Assembly (NCBI RefSeq): GCF_005871205.1
Contig: NZ_SWKM01000012.1
Span: 310,001 to 374,000, forward strand
Reading direction: 5' to 3'
DNA from: Marinobacter alexandrii
Lineage (GTDB): Bacteria > Pseudomonadota > Gammaproteobacteria > Pseudomonadales > Oleiphilaceae
DNA length: 64,000 nt
This document shows, one piece after another, positions 36,466-43,738 of the stretch (within the stretch, counting starts at the first letter, position 1; the number at the start of each line of letters is the position of its first letter). The notes under the pieces were generated by a model. The model was not told where the DNA came from, did not search any database, and saw only the letters and a list, made by a program, of their open reading frames with translations. The translations under genes and the position numbers were made by a program.

Positions 36466-38058
36466 TCACTTGCTCCAGTAGGGTGCTCGCAGTTCCCGCT
36501 TGAGGATTTTGCCAATGGTTGAGCGGGGAAGTTCGTCCCGCACTTCAATGGCGGCCAGGCGCTGGGACTTGCCCAACCTGGCGTTGGCCCAGTCCAGGAT
36601 GCTGGCTTCGCTGTCGTTGTGGTCCGGATTGCGTACCACCAGCCCCAGCGGCGTCTCGCCCCAGTGGTCGCTGGGAATGCCAATTACCGCGGCATCCGCG
36701 ACCGCAGGGTGGGCCAGCAGGGCCTGTTCCAAATCCACGGCATAGATGTTAAAGCCGCCCGAGATGATCATGTCCTTGCGGCGGTCCAGAATATAAATGA
36801 AACCGTCCTCATCAATCCGGCCCATGTCGCCACTGCGATAGAACACTTCGCCCTCAGGACTGGTCCACAGCATCTCGGCGGTCTGCTCGGGCCGGTTCAC
36901 ATAGCCACGCATCATGGAAATGGCGCGCCCGACAATCTCACCAATCTCCCCCTGAGGCAACTCATTGCCCTGGTCGTCGATGACCCGTACCTGGGCGCCC
37001 TCGGTGGGTAGGCCCACCGAATCCCACTTGTCAGGGTGGGCGGCGCAATCCAGGCAGGTCGAGATGCCACCTTCGGTGAGGCCATAGACTTCCCGGATAT
37101 TGCCCGGCCAACGGGCCATCGCGTCGGCGATCACTTCGGCCCTGAGCGGAGCGCTGGTGCACAGCTTGAGTTTGAAACTGGACAGATCAAAACGGTCGAA
37201 ATCGGGTTCGGCCAGAATGCGCTGGTACTGCACCGGCACCAGCATCGCGTGAGTCACCCGGTGGCGCTCGGCCAGCTCCAGGAACCGGTAGGCGTCAAAT
37301 TTCGGCATCAACACCAGAGTGCCGCCATAAAATAGGGTGGGCAGCACCGACACCAGCGTGGTGTTGGAGTACAGCGGTGTGGACACCAGGTTGATGGCAT
37401 CGCCGTCCAGTCCAAACCGGCTCATGCGCGCCATCTGCCGCTGGCGGAACCGGTAATCGTGCAGGATGCCCTTGGGAGTGCCGGTGGTGCCGGAGCTGTA
37501 GATAATGTTGAACGCATCGTCCAAGGTCACCTCCGCCGGATCAGCTGCTGCAGAGGCGCCTGATAGCCAGTCACCCAGGTTCTGGCCAATGCCTGCCTGT
37601 CCCTCATCGAGAGCCAGGATTTGGTTATCGGACAGGTTCCTTAGCTGAGGCCGGAAATCCGACAGCAGGTCCCGGTTTTTCGAGGACACGAACAGGAAAC
37701 GGGCTTCGCAGTCCGCAAGCATCAATGCCAGTGCCTCGGGGCTGGCCATGCCCGATAGCGGCACCATGCAGCCACCCGCTACCAACGTGCCCAGGTATAA
37801 GGCGACGTAGTTGGCGCTGTTTTCCGACAGGGCCGCTACCGAGTCGCCTGTTTGCAGGCCCTCGGCCCGCAGCCGGTTGGCAATCTGATTAACTTGATTA
37901 AGCAGCGTGCGCCAGCTGATGACTGTCTGGTCCGTGATCAGTGCGGTCTGGTCGCCACGCTCGTGGGCGTGCTGTTGGATCTGCTGGCCGATCGAGTCAA
38001 AGACCTCGTCCGGATAGGTTGGTGCATAGACCGACATCGAACTCACATTATTTTTCAT
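36466..38058 (-). CDS. Class I adenylate-forming acyl-CoA ligase
   Basis: 530 residues, activating a carboxylic acid to its CoA thioester with ATP. The P-loop motif IIYSSGTTGTPKGIL, the YGLTEGG A5-like motif, YRSGDMGRIDEDGFIYILDRRKDMIISGG (hinge region) and the C-terminal lysine region LPRSTIGKILKREL are present. ATG 38058 has CGGAG 9 nt upstream; an internal ATG at 38037 is possible. It is transcribed divergently from the SDR at 38202, and both probably share regulation. Chain-length preference is unknown. Confidence 0.88.
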   Translation of the reverse strand: MKNNVSSMSVYAPTYPDEVFDSIGQQIQQHAHERGDQTALITDQTVISWRTLLNQVNQIANRLRAEGLQTGDSVAALSENSANYVALYLGTLVAGGCMVPLSGMASPEALALMLADCEARFLFVSSKNRDLLSDFRPQLRNLSDNQILALDEGQAGIGQNLGDWLSGASAAADPAEVTLDDAFNIIYSSGTTGTPKGILHDYRFRQRQMARMSRFGLDGDAINLVSTPLYSNTTLVSVLPTLFYGGTLVLMPKFDAYRFLELAERHRVTHAMLVPVQYQRILAEPDFDRFDLSSFKLKLCTSAPLRAEVIADAMARWPGNIREVYGLTEGGISTCLDCAAHPDKWDSVGLPTEGAQVRVIDDQGNELPQGEIGEIVGRAISMMRGYVNRPEQTAEMLWTSPEGEVFYRSGDMGRIDEDGFIYILDRRKDMIISGGFNIYAVDLEQALLAHPAVADAAVIGIPSDHWGETPLGLVVRNPDHNDSEASILDWANARLGKSQRLAAIEVRDELPRSTIGKILKRELRAPYWSK

Positions 38059-38201
38059 TTTTGGTCACTCCGGTGCTATGGTGTTTTATCTAGTGAAATT
38101 ACCTTTCGAATATATTGACTCAAAACCGGAAGGCGTGACAAATTAAAGCGAACGCTAAGAGCACAATTACAACAACAAGCCAATTTTGAGGAGCGAACGC
38201 C

Positions 38202-38996
38202 ATGGCGCGTTTCGATAATCGGGTTGCCATCGTCACCGGGGCCGGCAGCGGTATTGGCCGGGCCACCGCGTTGCGTTTGGCGCGCGAAGGTGCCCGTGTG
38301 GTGCTGGCGGATGTGTCCGATTCCGGGCTGCTGGATACCGAAAACCGCCTGCCGGAAGGCGCGGAGTGTTTGCGCCGGGTTGTGGATGTGGCTGATGAAG
38401 CCCAGGTAAAGGCCCTGGTGGATGAAACCCTGGCGCACTTTGGCCAGGTGGATGTGTTGTGCAACATCGCCGGTATTGCCAGTGCCCAAGGTAGCCATCC
38501 CCCCGTTACAGAGAACGAGCGTGCGGAGTGGGATCAGGTCCTGTCGGTGAACCTGATCGGCTCGATGTTGCTGATCAAGCACACCGCCCCGCACATGCAG
38601 GCCCGCAAGCTGGGGTCGATTGTGAATACCGCATCGGTGGCAGGGCTGCGCTCCGGCGCCGGCGGTAACGCCTATAGTGCGTCCAAGGCCGGGGTGATCA
38701 ACCTCACCATGACCGCGGCCTGTGATTTGGGCGACGACAATGTTCGGGTGAATGCGGTGTGCCCGGGGCTGGTGGAAACCGGCATGACCCAGGCGGTGTT
38801 CGATTACGCCCGCGCCCATGAAAAAGCCCACAAGCTTGGCTCCCGCTGTGAACTGCGCCGCTATGGCGACCCCGAGGAAATTGCCGCCGCGATTCTGTTT
38901 TTTGCCAGCGACGATGCCAGTTACATCACCGGTCAGGCATTGCCGGTGGACGGCGGCAACACCGCGTCCCTGAATCTGCCCGGAATGAAAGTCTGA
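38202..38996 (+). CDS. Short-chain dehydrogenase/reductase (NAD-type)
   Basis: 264 residues, classical SDR. TGAGSGIGRATAL (cofactor glycine motif), Asp after the second strand (VVLADVSD, favouring NAD+), CNIAGIA, catalytic Ser in NTASVAGL and YSASK. Probably oxidises a hydroxyacyl-CoA or a related alcohol in the neighbouring acyl-CoA pathway. A strong GAGGAG ribosome site precedes the ATG. Its stop overlaps the thioesterase start by one base (TGATG), so the two are translationally coupled. Confidence 0.9.
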   Translation: MARFDNRVAIVTGAGSGIGRATALRLAREGARVVLADVSDSGLLDTENRLPEGAECLRRVVDVADEAQVKALVDETLAHFGQVDVLCNIAGIASAQGSHPPVTENERAEWDQVLSVNLIGSMLLIKHTAPHMQARKLGSIVNTASVAGLRSGAGGNAYSASKAGVINLTMTAACDLGDDNVRVNAVCPGLVETGMTQAVFDYARAHEKAHKLGSRCELRRYGDPEEIAAAILFFASDDASYITGQALPVDGGNTASLNLPGMKV

Positions 38997-39436
38997 TGAG
39001 TTACGAGGAATCTGATCTGATGAACGGAACCGATCTGCCCGGTTTCCACAGCCTGCTGGGCTATAGCCAGGCCTCCTGGGAAGAAAACGAGGCGGTAATT
39101 GAGCTGGAGCTCCAGGCCCGGCACCTGAATCTGGGTGGTGTAATCCACGGTGGTGTGCTGACCTCGCTGCTGGACATTGCTATGGCCCAGGCAGGCACCC
39201 ATTGCCCTTATCCCGGCCGCATGCGCAAGGCCATCACTCTGTCGCTGACCACCACCTTCACCGGGCAGTGCTCGAGTGGCGTTATTCGCGTCACCGGCCG
39301 AAAGCGTGCCGGTGGTACCCGGATCTTTAACAGCACCGGGGAAGTCCACGATGACCAGGGCAACCTGCTGGCCATTGCCGAGGGCACTTTCCGCATTCGT
39401 TCCGGCAGCGACAAGCCGGAAGGTGTGCCGATCTGA
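38996..39436 (+). CDS. PaaI-type hotdog thioesterase
   Basis: 146 residues. A hotdog-fold acyl-CoA thioesterase; GGVIHGGVLTSLLDIAMAQAG contains the HGG motif and the catalytic acidic residue region of the PaaI/4HBT group. It hydrolyses acyl-CoA esters, probably releasing CoA from dead-end intermediates. It starts at the ATG overlapping the preceding SDR stop, and an acyl-CoA dehydrogenase gene follows after 84 nt. Confidence 0.87.
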   Translation: MSYEESDLMNGTDLPGFHSLLGYSQASWEENEAVIELELQARHLNLGGVIHGGVLTSLLDIAMAQAGTHCPYPGRMRKAITLSLTTTFTGQCSSGVIRVTGRKRAGGTRIFNSTGEVHDDQGNLLAIAEGTFRIRSGSDKPEGVPI

Positions 39437-39520
39437 TGACGGAACAAGAACAACAAGCAGGTGATCGCGTTTGCCGCGGTTCACTGAATCAACGCCAGAT
39501 TTATAAAAGAGGAAGCCGAC

Positions 39521-40723
39521 ATGTTTGAGTTGTCTGACAAGGTCAAAGCATTGCAGGCGCAACTGATCGAGTTCATGGATGCCCACATCTATCCAAACGA
39601 ACACGTCCATCACCAGCAGATCGAACAGGCGGAAAACCGCTGGGCGCCGGTGCCAATCATCGAGGAACTGAAGAGCAAGGCCAAGTCAGCGGGGTTGTGG
39701 AACCTGTTCCTGCCGGAAAGTGACCTTGGCGCGGGGCTGACCAACTTCGAGTACGCCCACCTGTGTGAAATCATGGGTCGTTCGGAAATGGCGCCGGAGG
39801 TGTTCAACTGCTCCGCGCCAGATACCGGCAACATGGAAACCATTGCCCGCTACGGCAATGAAGAACAACAGGAGCAGTGGCTGAAACCCCTGCTGGCTGG
39901 GGAAATCCGCTCCTGTTTCTCCATGACCGAACCGGATGTGGCCTCCTCAGACGCCACCAACATCGCCTGCGAGATTCGCCGCGAAGGCGATGAGTATGTG
40001 ATTAACGGTCGCAAATGGTGGTCGTCCGGTGCCATGACCACCACCGCCAAGATCGCCATTGTCATGGGTAAGACCGATCCGGATGCGCCCAAGCACCAGC
40101 AGCAGTCGATGATTCTGGTACCGCTGGATACCCCGGGCGTGACGATGATCCGGCCGTTGACGGTGTTCGGCTATGACCACGCACCCCACGGCCACGCCGA
40201 GATTCACTACGAGAATGTGCGGGTACCGGCCAGCAATATGCTGCTGGGCGAAGGCCGGGGTTTCGAGATCGCCCAGGGCCGCCTCGGGCCGGGCCGGATT
40301 CACCACTGCATGCGCACCATCGGTGTGGCCGAGCGGGCGCTGGAGCTGATGTGCAAGCGTGCCAATGAGCGCGAAGCGTTTGGTAAGCCCCTGTCGAGCT
40401 TCGATTCCATCCGCAAGGACATCGCCCGCAGCCGCATGGAGATTGAGCAGGCGCGGCTGATGACCCTGAAAGCGGCACACATGATGGACACCGTGGGTAA
40501 CAAGGTGGCCCGTCAGGAGATCGCGATGATCAAGGTGATCGCCCCGAGCATGGCGCTGAAGGTAATCGATCGTGCTATCCAAGTGCACGGTGGCGCCGGT
40601 GTCAGTCAGGACACTTTCCTGGCTTCGGCCTGGGCCAAGGTGCGCACGTTGCGGCTGGCGGATGGGCCGGATGAGGTGCATTTGGATTCGGTGGCCAAGT
40701 TGGAACTGCGTCAGTACCGCTGA
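39521..40723 (+). CDS. ACAD11-like acyl-CoA dehydrogenase
   Basis: 400 residues, FAD-dependent. The sequence resembles the C-terminal dehydrogenase half of animal ACAD10/ACAD11: [87 protein letters not shown], and ending [10 protein letters not shown]. In ACAD11 and the bacterial LvaC system such enzymes act after an APH-fold kinase phosphorylates a 4-hydroxyacyl-CoA, eliminating phosphate to form an enoyl-CoA. The APH-fold gene at 41803 supports that role. AAGAGGAAG precedes the ATG. Confidence 0.9.
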   Translation: MFELSDKVKALQAQLIEFMDAHIYPNEHVHHQQIEQAENRWAPVPIIEELKSKAKSAGLWNLFLPESDLGAGLTNFEYAHLCEIMGRSEMAPEVFNCSAPDTGNMETIARYGNEEQQEQWLKPLLAGEIRSCFSMTEPDVASSDATNIACEIRREGDEYVINGRKWWSSGAMTTTAKIAIVMGKTDPDAPKHQQQSMILVPLDTPGVTMIRPLTVFGYDHAPHGHAEIHYENVRVPASNMLLGEGRGFEIAQGRLGPGRIHHCMRTIGVAERALELMCKRANEREAFGKPLSSFDSIRKDIARSRMEIEQARLMTLKAAHMMDTVGNKVARQEIAMIKVIAPSMALKVIDRAIQVHGGAGVSQDTFLASAWAKVRTLRLADGPDEVHLDSVAKLELRQYR

Positions 40724-40755
40724 TCTGAACCCGGCCCGAGACATTGGGCGAGGGA

Positions 40756-40859
40756 ACACGCAAACAGGGGCCTTCCGGGACACGCCGTTAATACGTCCCT
40801 GTAGGCTTGTGAAAAACTTCCCTGTTTTTCACAGTCCCGGAAGGCCCCTGTTTGCGTGT
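40756..40859. repeat. 104-nt palindromic intergenic element with a nested hairpin
   Basis: Two perfect 26-nt inverted arms (40756-40781 and 40834-40859, containing ACAGGGGCCTTCC and its complement) enclose a 26-nt spacer and a second hairpin (TGTGAAAAA/TTTTTCACA, 40808-40833) that abuts the right arm exactly. No start codon or frame lies inside. It sits between the ACAD11-like gene and the SDR gene. It looks like a short mobile or REP-like palindrome and could also be read as a structured RNA. Confidence 0.75.
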
Positions 40860-40890
40860 CCCGCCATCTTGTGAGTATGAGGATCGAACG

Positions 40891-41658
40891 ATGAACAACC
40901 CGCTTTTTGATATGACCGGCAAGGTTGCCCTGGTCACCGGTTCCACCAAGGGTATTGGCCGTTCCATTGCCGAAGAAATGGCCCGCCTGGGCGCAAAAGT
41001 GGTGATCTCCAGCCGCAAGGCCGAAGCCTGCGAGCAGGTCGCGAATGAGCTGAAAGCACAGGGCTACGAGGCCATCGCCATTCCCTGTCACGTTGGCAAA
41101 AAGGAAGACCTCCAGAACCTGGTCGAAAAGACCAATGAAGCCTGGGGCGCCATCGACGTGCTGGTCTGCAACGCCGCCACCAATCCCGTGTACGGCCCAA
41201 CGTCCGAGATGACTGACGAGGCCTGGGACAAGATCATGGACACCAACGTCAAAGGCACCTTCTGGCTCACCAACATGGTGCTGCCACAGATGGCGGAAAA
41301 AGGTGAAGGCGCGGTGGTATTGCTGTCCAGCATCGCCGGCATTCGCGGCAACACCACCATCGGAACCTACGGCGTATCCAAGGCCGCCGAGGCAGCTCTG
41401 GCCCGCAACCTGGCGGTGGAGTGGGGTCCGAAAGGCATTCGCATCAACAGCATAGCCCCCGGTCTGATCAAGACCGATTTCGCCAAGGCCTTGTGGGAAG
41501 ACCCGGTTCGGGTAAAACGCGCCGAAGACAAAACACCGCTAAGAAGAATCGGCGACCCAGTCGATATCGCCGGCTTGGCGGTTTTTCTTTCGACCAAGGC
41601 CAGTGCCTACATAACCGGCCAAGTCATCGTAGCCGACGGCGGCGAAACCATTTGTTAA
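40891..41658 (+). CDS. DHRS4-like short-chain dehydrogenase/reductase
   Basis: 255 residues. Cofactor motif TGSTKGIGRSIAE; Ser-Arg-Lys after the second strand (VVISSRK) favours NADP(H). NAATNP, catalytic Ser in LLSSIAGI and YGVSK. It resembles DHRS4-type carbonyl reductases (CHVGKKEDLQNLV, IAPGLIKTDFAKALW). ATG 40891 is preferred to 40852, because the latter runs into the palindromic element and adds unrelated residues. Likely role: reduces or oxidises the keto/hydroxy position of an acyl-CoA or of its free acid, adjacent to the kinase/dehydrogenase pair. Palindromic elements lie on both sides. Confidence 0.88.
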   Translation: MNNPLFDMTGKVALVTGSTKGIGRSIAEEMARLGAKVVISSRKAEACEQVANELKAQGYEAIAIPCHVGKKEDLQNLVEKTNEAWGAIDVLVCNAATNPVYGPTSEMTDEAWDKIMDTNVKGTFWLTNMVLPQMAEKGEGAVVLLSSIAGIRGNTTIGTYGVSKAAEAALARNLAVEWGPKGIRINSIAPGLIKTDFAKALWEDPVRVKRAEDKTPLRRIGDPVDIAGLAVFLSTKASAYITGQVIVADGGETIC

Positions 41659-41683
41659 GGGTATTCGGATAAAGGTATGCCAA

Positions 41684-41775
41684 GGCTGGTGGGTGGTGTG
41701 TCTTTCTGCCGGGAAAAAGATGTCTGAGCGCAGCGAGTTATTTTTCCCAGAAGAAAGATACACCATCTGCCGGCC
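41684..41775. repeat. Imperfect palindromic element with GAGCGCAGCGAGTT loop
   Basis: A long stem (core 41695-41718 with 41741-41764, containing TCTTTCT/AGAAAGA and GGGAAAAA/TTTTTCCC) encloses a loop reading TGTCTGAGCGCAGCGAGTT. Wobble pairs extend it outward. It resembles the short REP-like intergenic elements common in Pseudomonas-Marinobacter genomes, from memory. It lies between the SDR stop and the kinase start. Confidence 0.65.
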
Positions 41776-41802
41776 GCCGCCCCCAAACCAAGGCAAAAAA
41801 GC

Positions 41803-42867
41803 ATGAGCATCACCCCAGACCTGGTAGACGTCCTACCAGCCCACAAATTCAACGAAGCCAACCTCCTGGCCTGGCTGCAACAAGCCATCCCAGGATTCGG
41901 CAACCGCCTGCAGGTCCAACAGTTCCAGGGTGGCCAGTCCAACCCCACGTTCCTGCTGGATACCGAGAGCGGCCGCTACGTGCTGCGCAAAAAGCCACCG
42001 GGCAAGACCCTGCCATCGGCCCACATGGTCGAGCGCGAGTACAAAGTCATCCGCGCCCTGGCCGACAACACCTCAGTGCCGGTGCCTAAGGCCCGGGTGT
42101 TGTGCGAAGACAGCGAGGTTATTGGCACGCCGTTTTACGTCATGGACTTCATGGAAGGCCGGATCGTCAGCCACTCGGCGCTGCGGGCGCTGGAAAAAGC
42201 CGAGCGGATGCCGGCTCACCATTCGGCCATCGATACCCTGGCGGCGCTGCACTCGGTGGATGTGAACGCCGTTGGACTGGGCGATTTTGGTAGGCCCGAA
42301 GGCTATGTTGCCCGCCAAGTCGCGCGCTGGACCAAGCAGTACCTGGCCTCCAAAACCGACGACCTGCCCGAAATGGACAAACTGATCGAATGGCTGCCTG
42401 AGAATTTGCCGTCGACCGACGAGTGCGCCATTGCCCACGGCGATTACCGGTTCGGGAACCTGATGCTGGCACCTAATTGCCCACAGGTTATTGCGATTCT
42501 GGACTGGGAGCTGTCGACCCTGGGGCATCCATTGGCGGACCTGGCCTATTACTGCCTGCCGTACCACCTGCCGTCAGATTTGGAAGGCGTGCGCGGTTTG
42601 CTGGGTGAGGATCTGGAAGCGCTGGGTATTCCAACCGAGCAGGAGACCATCAAGCGCTATTGTGACCAGAGCGGCCGGGATAGCATCGACGACTGGCACG
42701 TGTACCTGGCATTTTCGCTATTCCGCCTGGCGGCTATCCTGCAGGGTGTCTACAAACGGGCTCTGGATGGCAATGCCGCCAATGCCAATGCCCTGGATGT
42801 GGGCAAGCGCGCCAGCCTGCTGGCCCAGGTTGGCTGGAGGATTGCCAGTGAAGGAGTGCAGCCATGA
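41803..42867 (+). CDS. ACAD11-type APH-fold kinase (phosphotransferase family)
   Basis: 354 residues, aminoglycoside-phosphotransferase fold. N-terminal lobe: QFQGGQSNPTFLL with the Gly-rich loop and YVLRKKPPGK with the ATP lysine. Catalytic loop: AHGDYRFGNLML, with Asp as base, and the metal Asp in AILDWELSTLGHPLADLAYY. This pattern matches the kinase half of ACAD10/11 and LvaA-type kinases, which phosphorylate 4-hydroxyacyl-CoA, rather than antibiotic-resistance APH enzymes. The stop overlaps surE by 4 nt. Antibiotic resistance is unlikely given the context. Confidence 0.88.
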   Translation: MSITPDLVDVLPAHKFNEANLLAWLQQAIPGFGNRLQVQQFQGGQSNPTFLLDTESGRYVLRKKPPGKTLPSAHMVEREYKVIRALADNTSVPVPKARVLCEDSEVIGTPFYVMDFMEGRIVSHSALRALEKAERMPAHHSAIDTLAALHSVDVNAVGLGDFGRPEGYVARQVARWTKQYLASKTDDLPEMDKLIEWLPENLPSTDECAIAHGDYRFGNLMLAPNCPQVIAILDWELSTLGHPLADLAYYCLPYHLPSDLEGVRGLLGEDLEALGIPTEQETIKRYCDQSGRDSIDDWHVYLAFSLFRLAAILQGVYKRALDGNAANANALDVGKRASLLAQVGWRIASEGVQP

Positions 42868-42917
42868 GCGAAAAGACAGCCATGAGCGAAAAGATAGCCA
42901 TGAGCGAAGAGACGGCT
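42864..42917 (+). repeat. Three 18-nt tandem repeats at the surE start
   Basis: Units begin at 42864, 42882 and 42900; each has ATGAGCGAA near its start and encodes MSEKTA, MSEKIA and MSEETA. A fourth, diverged copy starts with ATGGGTGAAGCC at 42918. Each unit carries an in-frame ATG, so there are four possible starts. Only the first has the GAAGGAG ribosome site. Confidence 0.8.
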
Positions 42918-43715
42918 ATGGGTGAAGCCACCGTAAATAACGGTCCCATCGTCGAGCGCATCCTGATTACCAACGACGACGGCATTAACGCGCCTGGGCT
43001 GACGATCCTCGAGGCGATCGCCCGCAAGCTGGCCAATGAAGTCTGGATTGTCGCCCCGGAGCACGATCGCAGTGGCGCCGGCCAGAGCATCTCAATCCAC
43101 GATCCCTTGCGGGTCTACGAAACCGGCACACGGCGCTACGCGGTGTCCGGTACGCCAGCCGATTGCGTGCTCTATTCCCTGGCCAAATGGTTTGAGGAAA
43201 CGCCGCCGGATCTGGTGCTGTCCGGGGTGAATTGCGGCGCCAATATCAGCGATTCGGTGCAGTACTCCGGCACCGTGGGTGCGGTTCTTAGCGCCTTGCA
43301 CATGAACATTCCGGCCATTGCCCTGAGCCAGGCGTTCCTGTCCCGCGAGGGCATCCAGTGGGACCCGGTCCGGCAATTTGGCGAGCTGGTTATCCGCAAA
43401 CTCTGGCAAAGCTCGGAAATCCGCGCCTGGAACGTGAACTTCCCGGCCTGTGACGCGGATGACATCAAACTGGCCCGCTGGTGCCGGCAATCTACGGGCT
43501 CCATTCAAAGGTCCCGGCTGCTGGCCGGCAAGGATGCTCGCAGCCTGCCCTACTGGTGGCTGGGCTTTGATCGCGATTCCCGGCACATCGTCGAGCCGGA
43601 TGCCGATGTTTCGGTGCTGCGGGAAAAAGCCATCGCCATCCAGCCCTTACGGCATCAGGACCCGCTGCCTGGGGGCAGCACCGAATTCGATTTGGCCGCC
43701 TCGGCGGTCGACTGA
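42864..43715 (+). CDS. surE: SurE 5'/3'-nucleotidase with repeated N terminus
   Basis: 283 residues, a metal-dependent phosphatase acting on nucleoside monophosphates and some polyphosphates. Metal residues are in ILITNDDGINAPGL, and the NCGANISDSVQYSGTVGA block (phosphate-binding Asn and the Ser/Thr/Gly motif) is conserved. The first about 25 residues are an 18-nt tandem repeat and are not part of the fold; the conserved start is near residue 31. It begins inside the kinase stop (ATGA). SurE in an acyl-CoA locus is unusual; the classic genomic partner is pcm, which is absent. Confidence 0.88.
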   Translation: MSEKTAMSEKIAMSEETAMGEATVNNGPIVERILITNDDGINAPGLTILEAIARKLANEVWIVAPEHDRSGAGQSISIHDPLRVYETGTRRYAVSGTPADCVLYSLAKWFEETPPDLVLSGVNCGANISDSVQYSGTVGAVLSALHMNIPAIALSQAFLSREGIQWDPVRQFGELVIRKLWQSSEIRAWNVNFPACDADDIKLARWCRQSTGSIQRSRLLAGKDARSLPYWWLGFDRDSRHIVEPDADVSVLREKAIAIQPLRHQDPLPGGSTEFDLAASAVD

Positions 43716-43738
43716 CTAACACTGGGAGTACAGCAAAC

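Noticed and set aside
38147..38156. Operator AGCG-AA-CGCT in the ligase/SDR divergent gap
   Set aside because: Only 4-bp arms; too short to claim above chance.
40756..40859. Insertion sequence or CRISPR repeat
   Set aside because: No transposase, no target duplication seen and no repeated unit with spacers; only a single palindrome.
41803..42867. Aminoglycoside resistance gene
   Set aside because: The APH fold is present, but the sequence and neighbours match ACAD10/11-type kinases of acyl-CoA metabolism.
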